A stretch of DNA of 64,000 nt, taken from the NCBI RefSeq assembly GCF_003688595.1, contig NZ_RCWT01000009.1, forward strand, positions 744,001 to 808,000, in the 5' to 3' direction. The position numbers were made by a program, and so were the translations under genes. Source of the DNA: Sphingomonas sp. PP-F2F-G114-C0414. GTDB lineage: Bacteria; Pseudomonadota; Alphaproteobacteria; Sphingomonadales; Sphingomonadaceae. The notes below the pieces were generated by a model, which saw only the letters and a list, made by a program, of their open reading frames with translations, was not told where the DNA came from and did no database searches. This document shows positions 1 to 8,089 of the stretch, one piece after another. Position 1 is the first letter of the stretch, and each line of letters begins with the position of its first letter.

Positions 1-231
1 CCATCGGAAACCGGGAACAAGGTCCGCTTCCCCCGCGTGGCTGCTCGAAACCTGCCAGTCTCCTCACGACTAGAACCGGTCGCCCGGATCAGCCACCGTG
101 AACGACGGCTCCGGACAGAAACTGCCGATGGGACTAAGTGAGGTGGACCGTCGACCTTTCCAAAAAATTGTGGTTGCTCGCGCCGCAACACTACATCCCG
201 TAAAACTCGATTTCGGAAGGCATGAATGTAG
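1..231. other. Leader region with no gene seen
   Basis: No convincing reading frame lies here. A short open frame ends at a TAG near position 70 and could be the tail of a gene outside the window, but it is too short to judge. A GGAAGG ribosome-binding sequence for the caspase-like gene lies at about 215-220. Confidence 0.4.
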
Positions 232-1689
232 ATGAAGCGTAAGGCCTTGGCGATCGGCAACGGCGCCTACGCGCCCGGGTTCGATCTCGAAAACGCTGTG
301 AACGACGCTGTGGCCGTAGCCGAGGCGCTGCGCCGCAGCGGATTCGAGGTGAACGAGTTCACGGACCTCGACCATACGGCCATGCAGGACGCCGCACTAG
401 CTTTCGGTAAGTCGCTCAAGCGTGACGGCGCCGCCACTTTCTACTTCGCGGGACACGGCGTCGAGATCGATGGCGTCAACTACCTGATCGGGATTGACGC
501 CGACCCGACGAGCGCGGTCGACGCGAAGCACAACTCCCTCAAACTCGACTACGTGGTGGACCTAATGGACCATGCCGGATCGGAAACAAACATCGTTATC
601 CTTGACGCTTGCCGCGAAAACCCGTTCGGCAAGAACTGGGACCGGTCGCTGGGTACGGGCGGGCTGGGGCCGGTGACCGCGCCACGGGGCACGCTGATCG
701 CGTTCGCGACGTCGCCCGGCGAGAAGGCGATGAACGGCACCGGCAAGCATGGCCGCTACACCGAGGCTCTGCTCCAGCACTTCGATGCGGTCTGTCCGGT
801 CGAAACGATGTTCAAGCGCGTCCGGGCGACGATGGCGACCTCGACCGGCAAGAAGCAGACGCCATGGGAGCACACTTCGCTGATCGCGGAGTTCTACTTT
901 AACCGCAGTCGCAACGTGCCCGTGACCCAGTACAGCGAGCAGGCGGTGAGCGACGGCGGGTTCATCGCGGATCCAAAGAAACCGGCGCACGTGGTCCTCG
1001 ATGAACTGAAGTCGCACGACTGGTACAGGCAGAATCCCGCCGCGCGGGGCATCAAGCCTTCGGATCTGAATGGCTTCCGCGAGAACGCTTGTTTCATGAT
1101 CGGTCGCGCGCTCTATTCCGCCGCCGATGGCGGATCCAAGGGTGCCGAGCCCTGGGTGACCAACTTCATCGCCAAGACGGGCGGCGTCGATCCGCACAAG
1201 CGCAAGGCGCTGCTCGACGGGATGCTCTTCGAAGTTTTCTTCGATCGCGACGGCATCTTGCGTAGCAAGCCGAAAGCGAAGCACTTCGACGAGCTTTACG
1301 GCGCGGCGAGCGCGAAATTATTGCGGCCAAGCCTCGAATTTATCGGCGAAGTGCTGGTCAACACCGGGCGGCGGTTTCTCGCTTTCCCCAATATCGACGA
1401 TGACGTGTCGGTTGACATCACGACAACTATGCTACCGGGTAAAGCTAATCCGTCCATCACGGGGATTGTAGTAGGCGGTCGCGACATTCTCTCGCTCGAC
1501 AGCCCCGACTATGTCGATGAGCATGGGATACCGCGATACTTCGCGTTCCGGCCGCAGGACCTCGCGAATCGGCTCGCCGCTGAAGCTGCGCTGCCCACTT
1601 CGCGACAAGTGTTGAACTTCCCTGATCTCTCCATGCCGCCCGGTGAACTGGGCTACCCTGTTGGCTATTCGCTCGAATGGATGAGCTGA
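232..1689 (+). CDS. Caspase-like (peptidase C14) domain protein
   Basis: The N-terminal 200 residues form a caspase/metacaspase fold. The catalytic His is in YFAGHGVE (His75) and the catalytic Cys in ILDACREN (Cys127), both in the expected order and context, and the protein opens with the typical KALAIGNGAY strand. It is therefore probably an active cysteine protease. The C-terminal part (about 230-485) matches nothing I recognise and may sense or bind a partner. No signal peptide or membrane segment is seen, so it should be cytoplasmic. GGAAGG lies 11 bases before the ATG. Bacterial caspases often act in defence or programmed cell death; that role is inferred here from the nuclease-like neighbours. 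Confidence 0.88.
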   Translation: MKRKALAIGNGAYAPGFDLENAVNDAVAVAEALRRSGFEVNEFTDLDHTAMQDAALAFGKSLKRDGAATFYFAGHGVEIDGVNYLIGIDADPTSAVDAKHNSLKLDYVVDLMDHAGSETNIVILDACRENPFGKNWDRSLGTGGLGPVTAPRGTLIAFATSPGEKAMNGTGKHGRYTEALLQHFDAVCPVETMFKRVRATMATSTGKKQTPWEHTSLIAEFYFNRSRNVPVTQYSEQAVSDGGFIADPKKPAHVVLDELKSHDWYRQNPAARGIKPSDLNGFRENACFMIGRALYSAADGGSKGAEPWVTNFIAKTGGVDPHKRKALLDGMLFEVFFDRDGILRSKPKAKHFDELYGAASAKLLRPSLEFIGEVLVNTGRRFLAFPNIDDDVSVDITTTMLPGKANPSITGIVVGGRDILSLDSPDYVDEHGIPRYFAFRPQDLANRLAAEAALPTSRQVLNFPDLSMPPGELGYPVGYSLEWMS

Positions 1690-2125
1690 CGGAACGCAAA
1701 CGACCAAAGCACGCCGTTCGTTGGTCAATCCTCCGACACCAGCTCTCGCTAGGAACCGACGTCCAGTGTTTTCCCGACGGCCATCAGAGTGCGCGCGAAC
1801 GTCGCCGTCGGCCGACTGGTGGCTTACGTGTGCGTTTCGCGGCACCATTTCCCAGCGGGTCCTGATGCTCTCGCTGCGCAGCCTCGAGCGCGGACTGGTC
1901 ATCCACACCGTCACACCGTCGATTCCGCCGCGTGTCGACTGCTCCTTCGCGCCTCTCGGCGCCTCCCTGCAGGGGCCGTCTCAGCCATTGGTGAATGGGC
2001 GTCGGCCAACGCGGACGCGCGCACCCACTTCGAGGCCGTCAAGTGCTGAACGGGCATTATCGAACCTATCGACTTCGAGCCAACGCGTGCTAGCGGTATC
2101 AACCAATCACGGAGTACCTCCCGTC
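1690..2125. other. Gene-free gap between caspase-like gene and next gene
   Basis: No frame in these 436 bases has protein-like composition. The downstream frame stays open back to 1721, but that upstream extension is rich in Ser, Arg and Pro and looks like translated non-coding GC-rich DNA. The stretch may hold a promoter for the two downstream genes or the remains of a lost gene. A GGAG ribosome-binding site lies at 2111-2114. Confidence 0.4.
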
Positions 2126-2785
2126 ATGACGACGGCAAAGCAGATCATCGCCGCACTAGCGAGTGATTGGCGCCTGGGCGGGGTCTTTGCGGGCTCGATC
2201 GAGCGATCCCATATCAGCGTCGCGTTCCGCCTTAGTCCAATGCTCGGCCGGGATTGGGAGCCGGACGTGACGAGTGTTGTCACCCCGCTCGGCTGGTACA
2301 TTACCAGGAAATCCATAGTGGCAGGATCAGGGTTGTTTGAATTCTGCATCGAGCCAGCCTGGCAGGAGCCGGTCACCCCCGGCGTCCATGTCTATCACGC
2401 GAGCCCGCGCGAATATCGCGGACTGATCAAAGCTCAAGGCCTGACCGTCAGCGGCTCGAGCACGACTTGGACCAACCGCCACTATCTTACGCCCCGTGTT
2501 CACGTCGCCGGTTCGCTCGAAGGCGCGCTCACCTACATCGAGAGCCGTGCCACCGGGACGGCGGCCCCGAATGGGATCACGCGGATCGGCGCGAAGATGC
2601 TGCGATCGTGGGATGTCCAGAAAGTGCGCACTGGAGCCGAGCCCTACTACCCCGACGCGGAGATGGACGGCAGCCTATGGTGCGAGACGGCCATCCCGCC
2701 CGACCGAGTGCATCGCCAACCGGCCATCCTGATCAGACTGGCGGTCGAATTGAAACTGCTGAGGAAGAGGTGGGCGCAGAAATGA
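2126..2785 (+). CDS. Hypothetical protein, possible ADP-ribosyltransferase-like fold
   Basis: The 219-residue protein starts at the ATG 11 bases after a GGAG. The middle reads GVHVYHASPREYRGLIKAQG (residues 86-105), which resembles the opening strand-helix of KptA/PARP-type ADP-ribosyltransferase folds (H-[AG]-[ST] followed by I-x-x-x-G-L). Further on come YLTPRVHVA with A-L-T-Y and a terminal WCETAIPPDRV strand, again in a plausible order. The first 80 residues are unassigned. The fold is inferred by eye only. Its stop overlaps the next start (ATGA), so the two proteins are probably made together. It could equally be an unrelated conserved protein. Confidence 0.6.
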   Translation: MTTAKQIIAALASDWRLGGVFAGSIERSHISVAFRLSPMLGRDWEPDVTSVVTPLGWYITRKSIVAGSGLFEFCIEPAWQEPVTPGVHVYHASPREYRGLIKAQGLTVSGSSTTWTNRHYLTPRVHVAGSLEGALTYIESRATGTAAPNGITRIGAKMLRSWDVQKVRTGAEPYYPDAEMDGSLWCETAIPPDRVHRQPAILIRLAVELKLLRKRWAQK

Positions 2786-3345
2786 CCGAGCCGATCCTTG
2801 GCCTGGCTGCCCGAGCTTCGGCGCGACTCCGGCTCTTGTCTGCGAAGGTGGTCGATCGTCGTCCGCTGGGCGCCGATAGCATCGACTTCGAACTCGCCTG
2901 GCTGGCGGACCCCGACGCGTTGAAGGCGCTCGACGTCGACCTCGGCAATATGGTCGATCGCGACAGTCGCGTCATTTACCAGTTTGTCGCGCGCGACCCG
3001 ACTTCCTATGCTGATTTGCGAGATGCGTTTGGCGCGAGGCCGATGGAGAACTCAAAAGGGAAGACGCTGCGATACAGCCGCATGATGGCGCCCGCCGACC
3101 CGTGCGCTCTCTACGTCGGATCAAGTGCGAGCTTCCGATCGCGTATCGGTCAGCACCTCGGCCGCATAGGCGGTGCGGGCACTTACTCGATGCGGCTGGC
3201 GCTCTGGGCGACGGCGGTGCCGGCGACCATCGGCCTGAGATTGTGGCCGTATGACCCAGACATCAATCCGATCGAGCTGGAGGCGCTCGAGCAGGAGCTA
3301 TGGGACAGCTGCACTCCACTGCTTGGGAAGCGTAGCGGAAGGTAA
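2782..3345 (+). CDS. GIY-YIG nuclease-like domain protein
   Basis: The ATG overlaps the previous stop in an ATGA. The C-terminal half carries the core of a GIY-YIG nuclease: ALYVGSSASFRSRIGQHLG (109-127) gives the YVG strand and the Arg and His of the helix, and ELEALEQELWDSCTPLLG gives the conserved Glu and the closing helix just before the C-terminus. The first GIY strand is not obvious, so activity is uncertain. The N-terminal 100 residues are unassigned. About 187 residues in all, cytoplasmic. With the ART-like and caspase-like proteins upstream it suggests a small conflict or defence gene set, which is inference. Confidence 0.7.
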   Translation: MTEPILGLAARASARLRLLSAKVVDRRPLGADSIDFELAWLADPDALKALDVDLGNMVDRDSRVIYQFVARDPTSYADLRDAFGARPMENSKGKTLRYSRMMAPADPCALYVGSSASFRSRIGQHLGRIGGAGTYSMRLALWATAVPATIGLRLWPYDPDINPIELEALEQELWDSCTPLLGKRSGR

Positions 3346-3938
3346 GACCGGACGGCCAACGCCTCGCACCTTGAAACCTCGGTCGAATGGGAGTGCATGA
3401 TACCCACCGGCCCCGCCTATCCCAATATCCAGCGACAAGCCGACTCTCTGGTCGTCCTCGTCCTCGTCCACGGCTACGGCTCAGATGGCGAAGCGTTCTG
3501 GCTTTTTCCGCCAGGCATCGTCGGCGGTGTTGGCGGGATCGAACAAATGAAGAAACCGGCATGGCTTCTGCGAATCCGCGCTCTCATCCATGAGCGCGGA
3601 ACGTCTCCTCCAGACAAAGGCTGACGTTTCGCCCGGCGCTCCTGCGCGGCAGAGATATCCCCACGTCCTTCCGGCAGCGGTCGACCAACTCCCGCCGTTC
3701 CGTGCGTTCGTTTGAATGTCCGCTGACGCCGGAATCGATAATTCGAAAGCGGGGCAGCGGCAGGTCTGCCAGCCGCCCAAGTTGACCGCTCCAGCTTCGT
3801 TTGACGGTCCTTACAACTACCGTCCGCTATCCCAAGGCTGCCAGCCCGGATAGAGGCTGAAGGGGCAGCCGTTGCAATTAGCTACCGGCTGACGCAATCG
3901 GCGGGCTGTTGAAAGCAATATCCAAGGTGCCGTTGAGT
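3346..3938. other. Non-coding stretch, no gene seen
   Basis: Short frames exist on both strands (for example 3397-3624 and 3481-3780) but none has a good ribosome-binding site or protein-like sequence. It is probably decayed or intergenic DNA on the edge of the accessory block. Confidence 0.4.
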
Positions 3939-4439
3939 ATGTCGGACAGTCAGCCGGACAAGCATCATCCCAATTTTGCACCGTCAGACTCTGATTTCGA
4001 GGAGGTCTCTCGAAACATTGTCGAGATCGATCCGAAAATGAAAAAACTTCGAGGTGCGAGCAATAGAGACGGAGATGACGGCCTTTATGAGAACGAAGAT
4101 ACCGGTAATAGACTGACCGTCGAGGCTAAGCATTACAAGCAACACAAGGCAATCCCAAAGCGAGACATTGTCAACCTTCGCGAGGCGACCGCGAGGAATA
4201 ATTCATTGGGCAATGGTAAAGGCCGCGGGCAGCTATATTCTACCTCCGGGAGTCTTAGCCTGCCCGCGAGGACTGAGCTTCGGGATGCCAAGAGAAATGG
4301 TGAGGATATCGCGGTGACCCTCTACAAGGGCTTGGAGGACTTGGCTGCTAACGAAACCACCCCTAAATCGATCTCCACTCCGCTTAAGGCTTCTCTCGCT
4401 GAGAAGGGACGCCGAACAAAATCAAGTTCTGGCACATAG
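3939..4439 (+). CDS. Mrr-like PD-(D/E)xK nuclease domain protein
   Basis: The 166-residue protein has the signature of a restriction-endonuclease-like fold. GDDGLYEN is followed 15-17 residues later by LTVEAKHYK, giving D46/D47 and E62-x-K64, then KRDIVNL, as in Mrr-type catalytic domains where the strand after the acidic residue carries the (Q/E)xK motif. It is shorter than classical Mrr proteins and has no separate DNA-binding domain, so a partner may supply specificity. An AAGGTG precedes the ATG at 3939; a TTG at 3909 in the same frame is less likely. Lower GC than the neighbours suggests recent transfer. Confidence 0.6.
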   Translation: MSDSQPDKHHPNFAPSDSDFEEVSRNIVEIDPKMKKLRGASNRDGDDGLYENEDTGNRLTVEAKHYKQHKAIPKRDIVNLREATARNNSLGNGKGRGQLYSTSGSLSLPARTELRDAKRNGEDIAVTLYKGLEDLAANETTPKSISTPLKASLAEKGRRTKSSSGT

Positions 4440-4919
4440 AACAGTAAATATCGAAGCTGGATCGGCGGGCACGAACAATTCGAATATCGTCATGTGCATG
4501 GTCCGCTCTTGCATAGCTGAGCTTCAGAAGCCGACAATCCGCGACCGGCCGCCTTTCCCATCCCCTGCCGCCGCCTGCTTTCTTTCAGAACGTCCGGTGT
4601 TCGGCAGAAAGTCGCCGCTTCGACAGTGGCACGGGAATAGCGGTAATGTCCCACTTCTTGCCGTTCTATGACCGGCTGTCGAGGCGTCGAGCGAACATGA
4701 ATGGATGTCTGAAGTCGGGGAGAACGAAATGACCGCTGAATGTCGGTTTATGAGTCAAAGTAGTACAGTGGCGCCTTCATTCGAAAGGGAATAATAACGT
4801 AAACCGGGCTGACCGATTTCACTTAATTCTAAACCAATTACGCAGAGTATTACATTTGGCTCTAGTCATGCCTGCGAAACAGGATTGATGTACTATTATA
4901 ATATTTGAAACATAAGGCA
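4440..4919. other. AT-richer intergenic region, no gene seen
   Basis: These 480 bases hold no credible frame. The right end (about 4780-4915) is clearly AT-rich compared with the rest of the window. It separates two genes that converge on it, the nuclease-like gene and the PAS regulator. Confidence 0.4.
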
Positions 4920-5597
4920 TCAATCAAAGCTACCAAGAAGCATCGCTGCCGCGTCAGGTGATTCGTAAGCAGTAGCAAGCATCGCCTCTACCTTGTTCAG
5001 ACCTGCGTGCGTCAGTCGAATATCCATCATAGTATCTTGTTGTTCAAGCACTCCGCGCTGCTGCAGTGCCTTGATCCACCGTTCGGTACCAGATGTCGGG
5101 ATGTTGGCATGGGCTGCGGCATCGGCTAGTCCGATGGTCCGGCCTTCTGCCTCCGCCAAATAGATGCCGATCAGCAGCGAACCTATGGGGTCAGTGCTTA
5201 GATCATCCCCAAATAGCATGGCTCGGGTGGCATGGACCTGGCGCATACGCAGTGCTGCTTCCCAAAGCCTGGCTGGCGGTAAAGGGCGGCCATTTTCTTG
5301 CCAGAACAGCGTGCTTATCAATCGGTCGGGGTTGGCGAAGCGGGTGACCAGTAGATTCGCTGCTACTGAGCTACCATCAGGCCGAAGGTAGCGCTTTTGC
5401 AACCGTACGGGGGCTGCGCCGTCCTTTAGCGCGGCTAGCATATCTGCGCTTCGATCCAAGTCGCGAGCATCGGTTATTTGGCGGTACGAAACTCCGATAA
5501 CTTCGTCGGCGCAACGCTGAAGTAGATCAAGCAAGCCCTGATCCGCTTGCAGAATGACTCCTTCGATCGACGAAACGCAATGACCTGCAGGCATCAT
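4920..5597 (-). CDS. PAS domain plus winged-helix (MarR-like) regulator
   Basis: The 225-residue protein has an N-terminal PAS domain (about 10-100; EVIGVSYRQI and RYLRPDGSSV are typical PAS segments) and a C-terminal winged-helix region: GLADAAAHANIPTSGTERWI looks like the recognition helices and the following strands end in RLTHAGLNKVEAML. This is a one-component regulator in which a small-molecule, redox or light signal at the PAS domain would alter DNA binding. Two start codons occur in tandem (ATGATG) with AAGG just upstream, so the start is uncertain by one codon. A possible minus-strand promoter (TTGATA, 17-base spacer, TAATGA) overlaps the start. It faces away from the HWE kinase gene at 5811. 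Confidence 0.8.
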   Translation of the reverse strand: MMPAGHCVSSIEGVILQADQGLLDLLQRCADEVIGVSYRQITDARDLDRSADMLAALKDGAAPVRLQKRYLRPDGSSVAANLLVTRFANPDRLISTLFWQENGRPLPPARLWEAALRMRQVHATRAMLFGDDLSTDPIGSLLIGIYLAEAEGRTIGLADAAAHANIPTSGTERWIKALQQRGVLEQQDTMMDIRLTHAGLNKVEAMLATAYESPDAAAMLLGSFD

Positions 5598-5810
5598 TAC
5601 CTTACCACGAGCCTTGTATCAATTGACATATATCAGTTTATTCTCCTTGCAAGGCATCTCGCAGCGTCGAAGGATGGCTTGCCGATCTGTGACGTTTTTC
5701 CCGTGGGTTGGAGAGGGCGTATGGGAAACACTGACACAGATAGCACGACATTTTTGGCTAAGAACAGGCTGACGTAGCTATCCCCCCTTGGCGCGCTCCG
5801 ACGCTTATAC

Positions 5811-6947
5811 ATGGAATGTAAGATGGATGACGTGGCAACAATCGCCGACTTACGCCGTCGTCTGGCGGAGTCAGAGGCAGCGCTTCACCAGAGTAAGGCT
5901 CGGTTCGCGGCTACGCTCGAAAGCGTGCCTGCGGGCGTTGCTACGTTGGACATGAACGGACGAATGGTAGCCTCCAATTCCGAGTATCAGCGTTTCTGTC
6001 CCACCGGCTTGATGCCCTCCCAGGACCCGGCTCGCGTAGCCCGGTGGCAAGCGTGGGACGAGGATGGGCGGCCGTTGCAACCCGACGAGTTTCCCGGTGC
6101 GCGCGCCCGCCGCGGAGAATGTGTTACGCCTGGTCAGGAAATGCTGTTCACCGATGACGACCAGCGGGCCATTTGGGTGCGAGTTGCGGCAGTTCCGGTA
6201 CGCGACGAGTTGGGCAAGTTGACCGGACAAGCAAGCGTAATCAGTGACATAAACGCATTGAAGCGCAGCGCGGAATCTTTGCGGGAAAGCGAGCAACGGC
6301 AGGTCGTGATGGTTGCGGAGCTGCAACACAGGACGCGTAACCTTATCGCGGTTGTAAGCTCGATTGCTGCGCGGATGCTGGATGGTGCCTCGTCGCTTCA
6401 AGAGTTCGAGCGTGGCTTCAACGACCGCCTTTCAGCTCTATCCCGCGTCCAACAGATGCTCTCGCATGCAACAGCAGGCCAACGAGTAAAGTTCGACGAT
6501 CTTTTGCGCGCGGAGCTCCTTTCGCTTGGTGCCATTGGCCGGAAGGGTGGTGATGGCCATCTCATATTGGCAGGCCCACCTGATGTTCCGTTACGCTCGC
6601 GCGCAGTTCAAAGCCTGGCTCTAGCGATCCATGAGCTTGGGACCAATGCGGTAAAATATGGTGCGTTGGGGACCCTCGGAGGGTTGCTTACAATCACGTG
6701 GCACGTGGAGACGGAAAAAGATGGCGTTCTGTGGCTCCACGTCGACTGGCGCGAGAGCGGTGTTCGGATGTCACAACCGGTCGCTGCACCGTCTACCGGC
6801 GGTTATGGTCGTCAACTGATCGAAAAAGCCTTGCCTTACCAACTTGGCGCTCAGACACATTATGCTTTCGTCGAAGATGGTGTGCACTGTACGATCGCGG
6901 TGCCGGTCGTATCTCGCCGGACAGCGGGGGAGGTGCAAGATGGCTGA
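5811..6947 (+). CDS. PAS-HWE family sensor histidine kinase
   Basis: The protein begins with a short coiled-coil, then a PAS domain (about 30-150) and an HWE kinase core. The phospho-acceptor is in AELQHRTRNLIAVV (His173); the ATPase domain shows IHELGTNAVKYGA and the family's Trp-x-Glu as DWRES. No membrane segment, so it senses a cytoplasmic signal. The PAS lacks the NCRFLQG light motif of the two kinases downstream. Start may be the ATG at 5811 or, four codons in, at 5823. Its stop overlaps the start of the receiver gene that follows, its likely phosphate partner. Confidence 0.9.
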   Translation: MECKMDDVATIADLRRRLAESEAALHQSKARFAATLESVPAGVATLDMNGRMVASNSEYQRFCPTGLMPSQDPARVARWQAWDEDGRPLQPDEFPGARARRGECVTPGQEMLFTDDDQRAIWVRVAAVPVRDELGKLTGQASVISDINALKRSAESLRESEQRQVVMVAELQHRTRNLIAVVSSIAARMLDGASSLQEFERGFNDRLSALSRVQQMLSHATAGQRVKFDDLLRAELLSLGAIGRKGGDGHLILAGPPDVPLRSRAVQSLALAIHELGTNAVKYGALGTLGGLLTITWHVETEKDGVLWLHVDWRESGVRMSQPVAAPSTGGYGRQLIEKALPYQLGAQTHYAFVEDGVHCTIAVPVVSRRTAGEVQDG

Positions 6948-7470
6948 CATGCTCATGGAACATCAGCGGGTACTTGTGATTGAAGACGAGTATGTCGTTG
7001 CCGAAGCGATCGAGCGCACTCTGAGACGGGCGGGAGCTACCGTGCTTGGACCGGTGCCGTCTGTTGACCAGGCAATGGCTTTGCTTGATCAGGGAGGGCG
7101 TATCGACGGCGCTGTTCTCGACATCAACCTCGGCGAGCAGAAAGTATACCCAGTGGTCGACCGCCTACTCGCTCGGGGCGTTCGTTGCGTCTTTGCAACA
7201 GGTAATGATATTGCCGATGTTCCATCAAACTACAAAGAGATCGTTAGATTAGAAAAACCTGTTAAGGCCTCGTCGATAATCGATGCGCTCAAGAAAATCG
7301 ATACGACCGCCGATGGAGCGGTTGCCAAAGTTTCTCAGCATACCTCGTTTTTGCAATTGCGTGAACAGCTGATCGTTCAGATTGCCGTAGCTGACGGCAT
7401 CCATGAACCGCTATTAGCGGCACGATTATACGAGGCGGTCAACGCAATCGATCAGTTCTTGAACTGCTAA
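6940..7470 (+). CDS. Response regulator, stand-alone receiver domain
   Basis: Starts at the ATG at 6940 with GGGGGAGG seven bases upstream, overlapping the kinase gene by eight bases. The receiver domain has the acidic pair in IEDEY, phospho-acceptor Asp61 in VLDINLG and the conserved Lys106 in RLEKPVK. The C-terminal 55 residues form helices with no recognised output domain, so it probably acts by protein contact or as a phosphate sink. Co-translation with the HWE kinase makes a cognate pair very likely. Confidence 0.9.
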   Translation: MADMLMEHQRVLVIEDEYVVAEAIERTLRRAGATVLGPVPSVDQAMALLDQGGRIDGAVLDINLGEQKVYPVVDRLLARGVRCVFATGNDIADVPSNYKEIVRLEKPVKASSIIDALKKIDTTADGAVAKVSQHTSFLQLREQLIVQIAVADGIHEPLLAARLYEAVNAIDQFLNC

Positions 7471-7647
7471 TCAACGTTTTGATGACATGAGCGTGCGTCT
7501 GAAGTTTAGCGATGCAACAGGTTTGAATGTTCGAAACCGGGTCGTCGCGAGAAATTTCGCGGAAGGCTGCTGAGCTCGATGAATTGCCCGGTCTTACCGG
7601 TAACGCCGATGGCGAAACTGTGTCACTCACCGTCGGCGATCGCTGAC

Positions 7648-7998
7648 CTAGACGGGGGCGAGGCTTTGGAACGCCGCGATAAGAGCCTGTTCGTTGATCG
7701 GCTTGTCGAGAACAATCATCGATGGGCGACTTACATGGCATGCCTCGCGCGTGCCGGTCACGAAGATTACGGGCGTCGGCCCATGCTCCAAGATGATGGC
7801 TTCTACCGCGTCAGGGCCGGTACCGACTGAGAGATTGACGTCGGACATGATGATGGAGGGAGGCCGCAACTTGGCGGCATCGATTGCCTCATCTTGCGAG
7901 GCAGCCTGATCGAAGGATGTGCCGCCAGCCCGTTCGATCAGCTGGATGATGTGATCGGCGATGAGGAAATCATCCTCGATGACGAGCACGTGGCACAT
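7648..7998 (-). CDS. Single-domain response regulator (CheY-like)
   Basis: A 116-residue protein consisting only of a receiver domain: VIEDDF acidic pair, phospho-acceptor Asp53 in IIMSDVNLS, Thr in FVTGT and Lys99 in VLDKPI. No output domain. It converges on the receiver gene ending at 7470 and lies downstream of the LOV kinase gene at 8090, on the same strand with a gap of 91 bases, so it may be served by that kinase. Confidence 0.88.
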   Translation of the reverse strand: MCHVLVIEDDFLIADHIIQLIERAGGTSFDQAASQDEAIDAAKLRPPSIIMSDVNLSVGTGPDAVEAIILEHGPTPVIFVTGTREACHVSRPSMIVLDKPINEQALIAAFQSLAPV

Positions 7999-8089
7999 AT
8001 GACAGATCCCGATAAGCTGAGCTCTTAACCAATGTGATCACGCAATGGGCCCGCCACGGCGTTAATAAATGTCAGGCAAGGTCGAAAGC

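Noticed and set aside
1721..2125. Upstream extension of the ART-like frame to an ATG at 1721
   Set aside because: The sequence is Ser/Arg/Pro-rich without protein-like pattern, and the ATG at 2126 has its own GGAG.
2467..2781. Upstream extension of the GIY-YIG frame
   Set aside because: It overlaps the ART-like coding sequence in another frame and is Arg-rich shadow translation; the ATGA overlap start is better.
3397..3624. 75-residue frame with a short hydrolase-like string (VHGYGSDGE)
   Set aside because: Only one short resemblance, no ribosome-binding site, no further fold; probably chance or an unreadable remnant.
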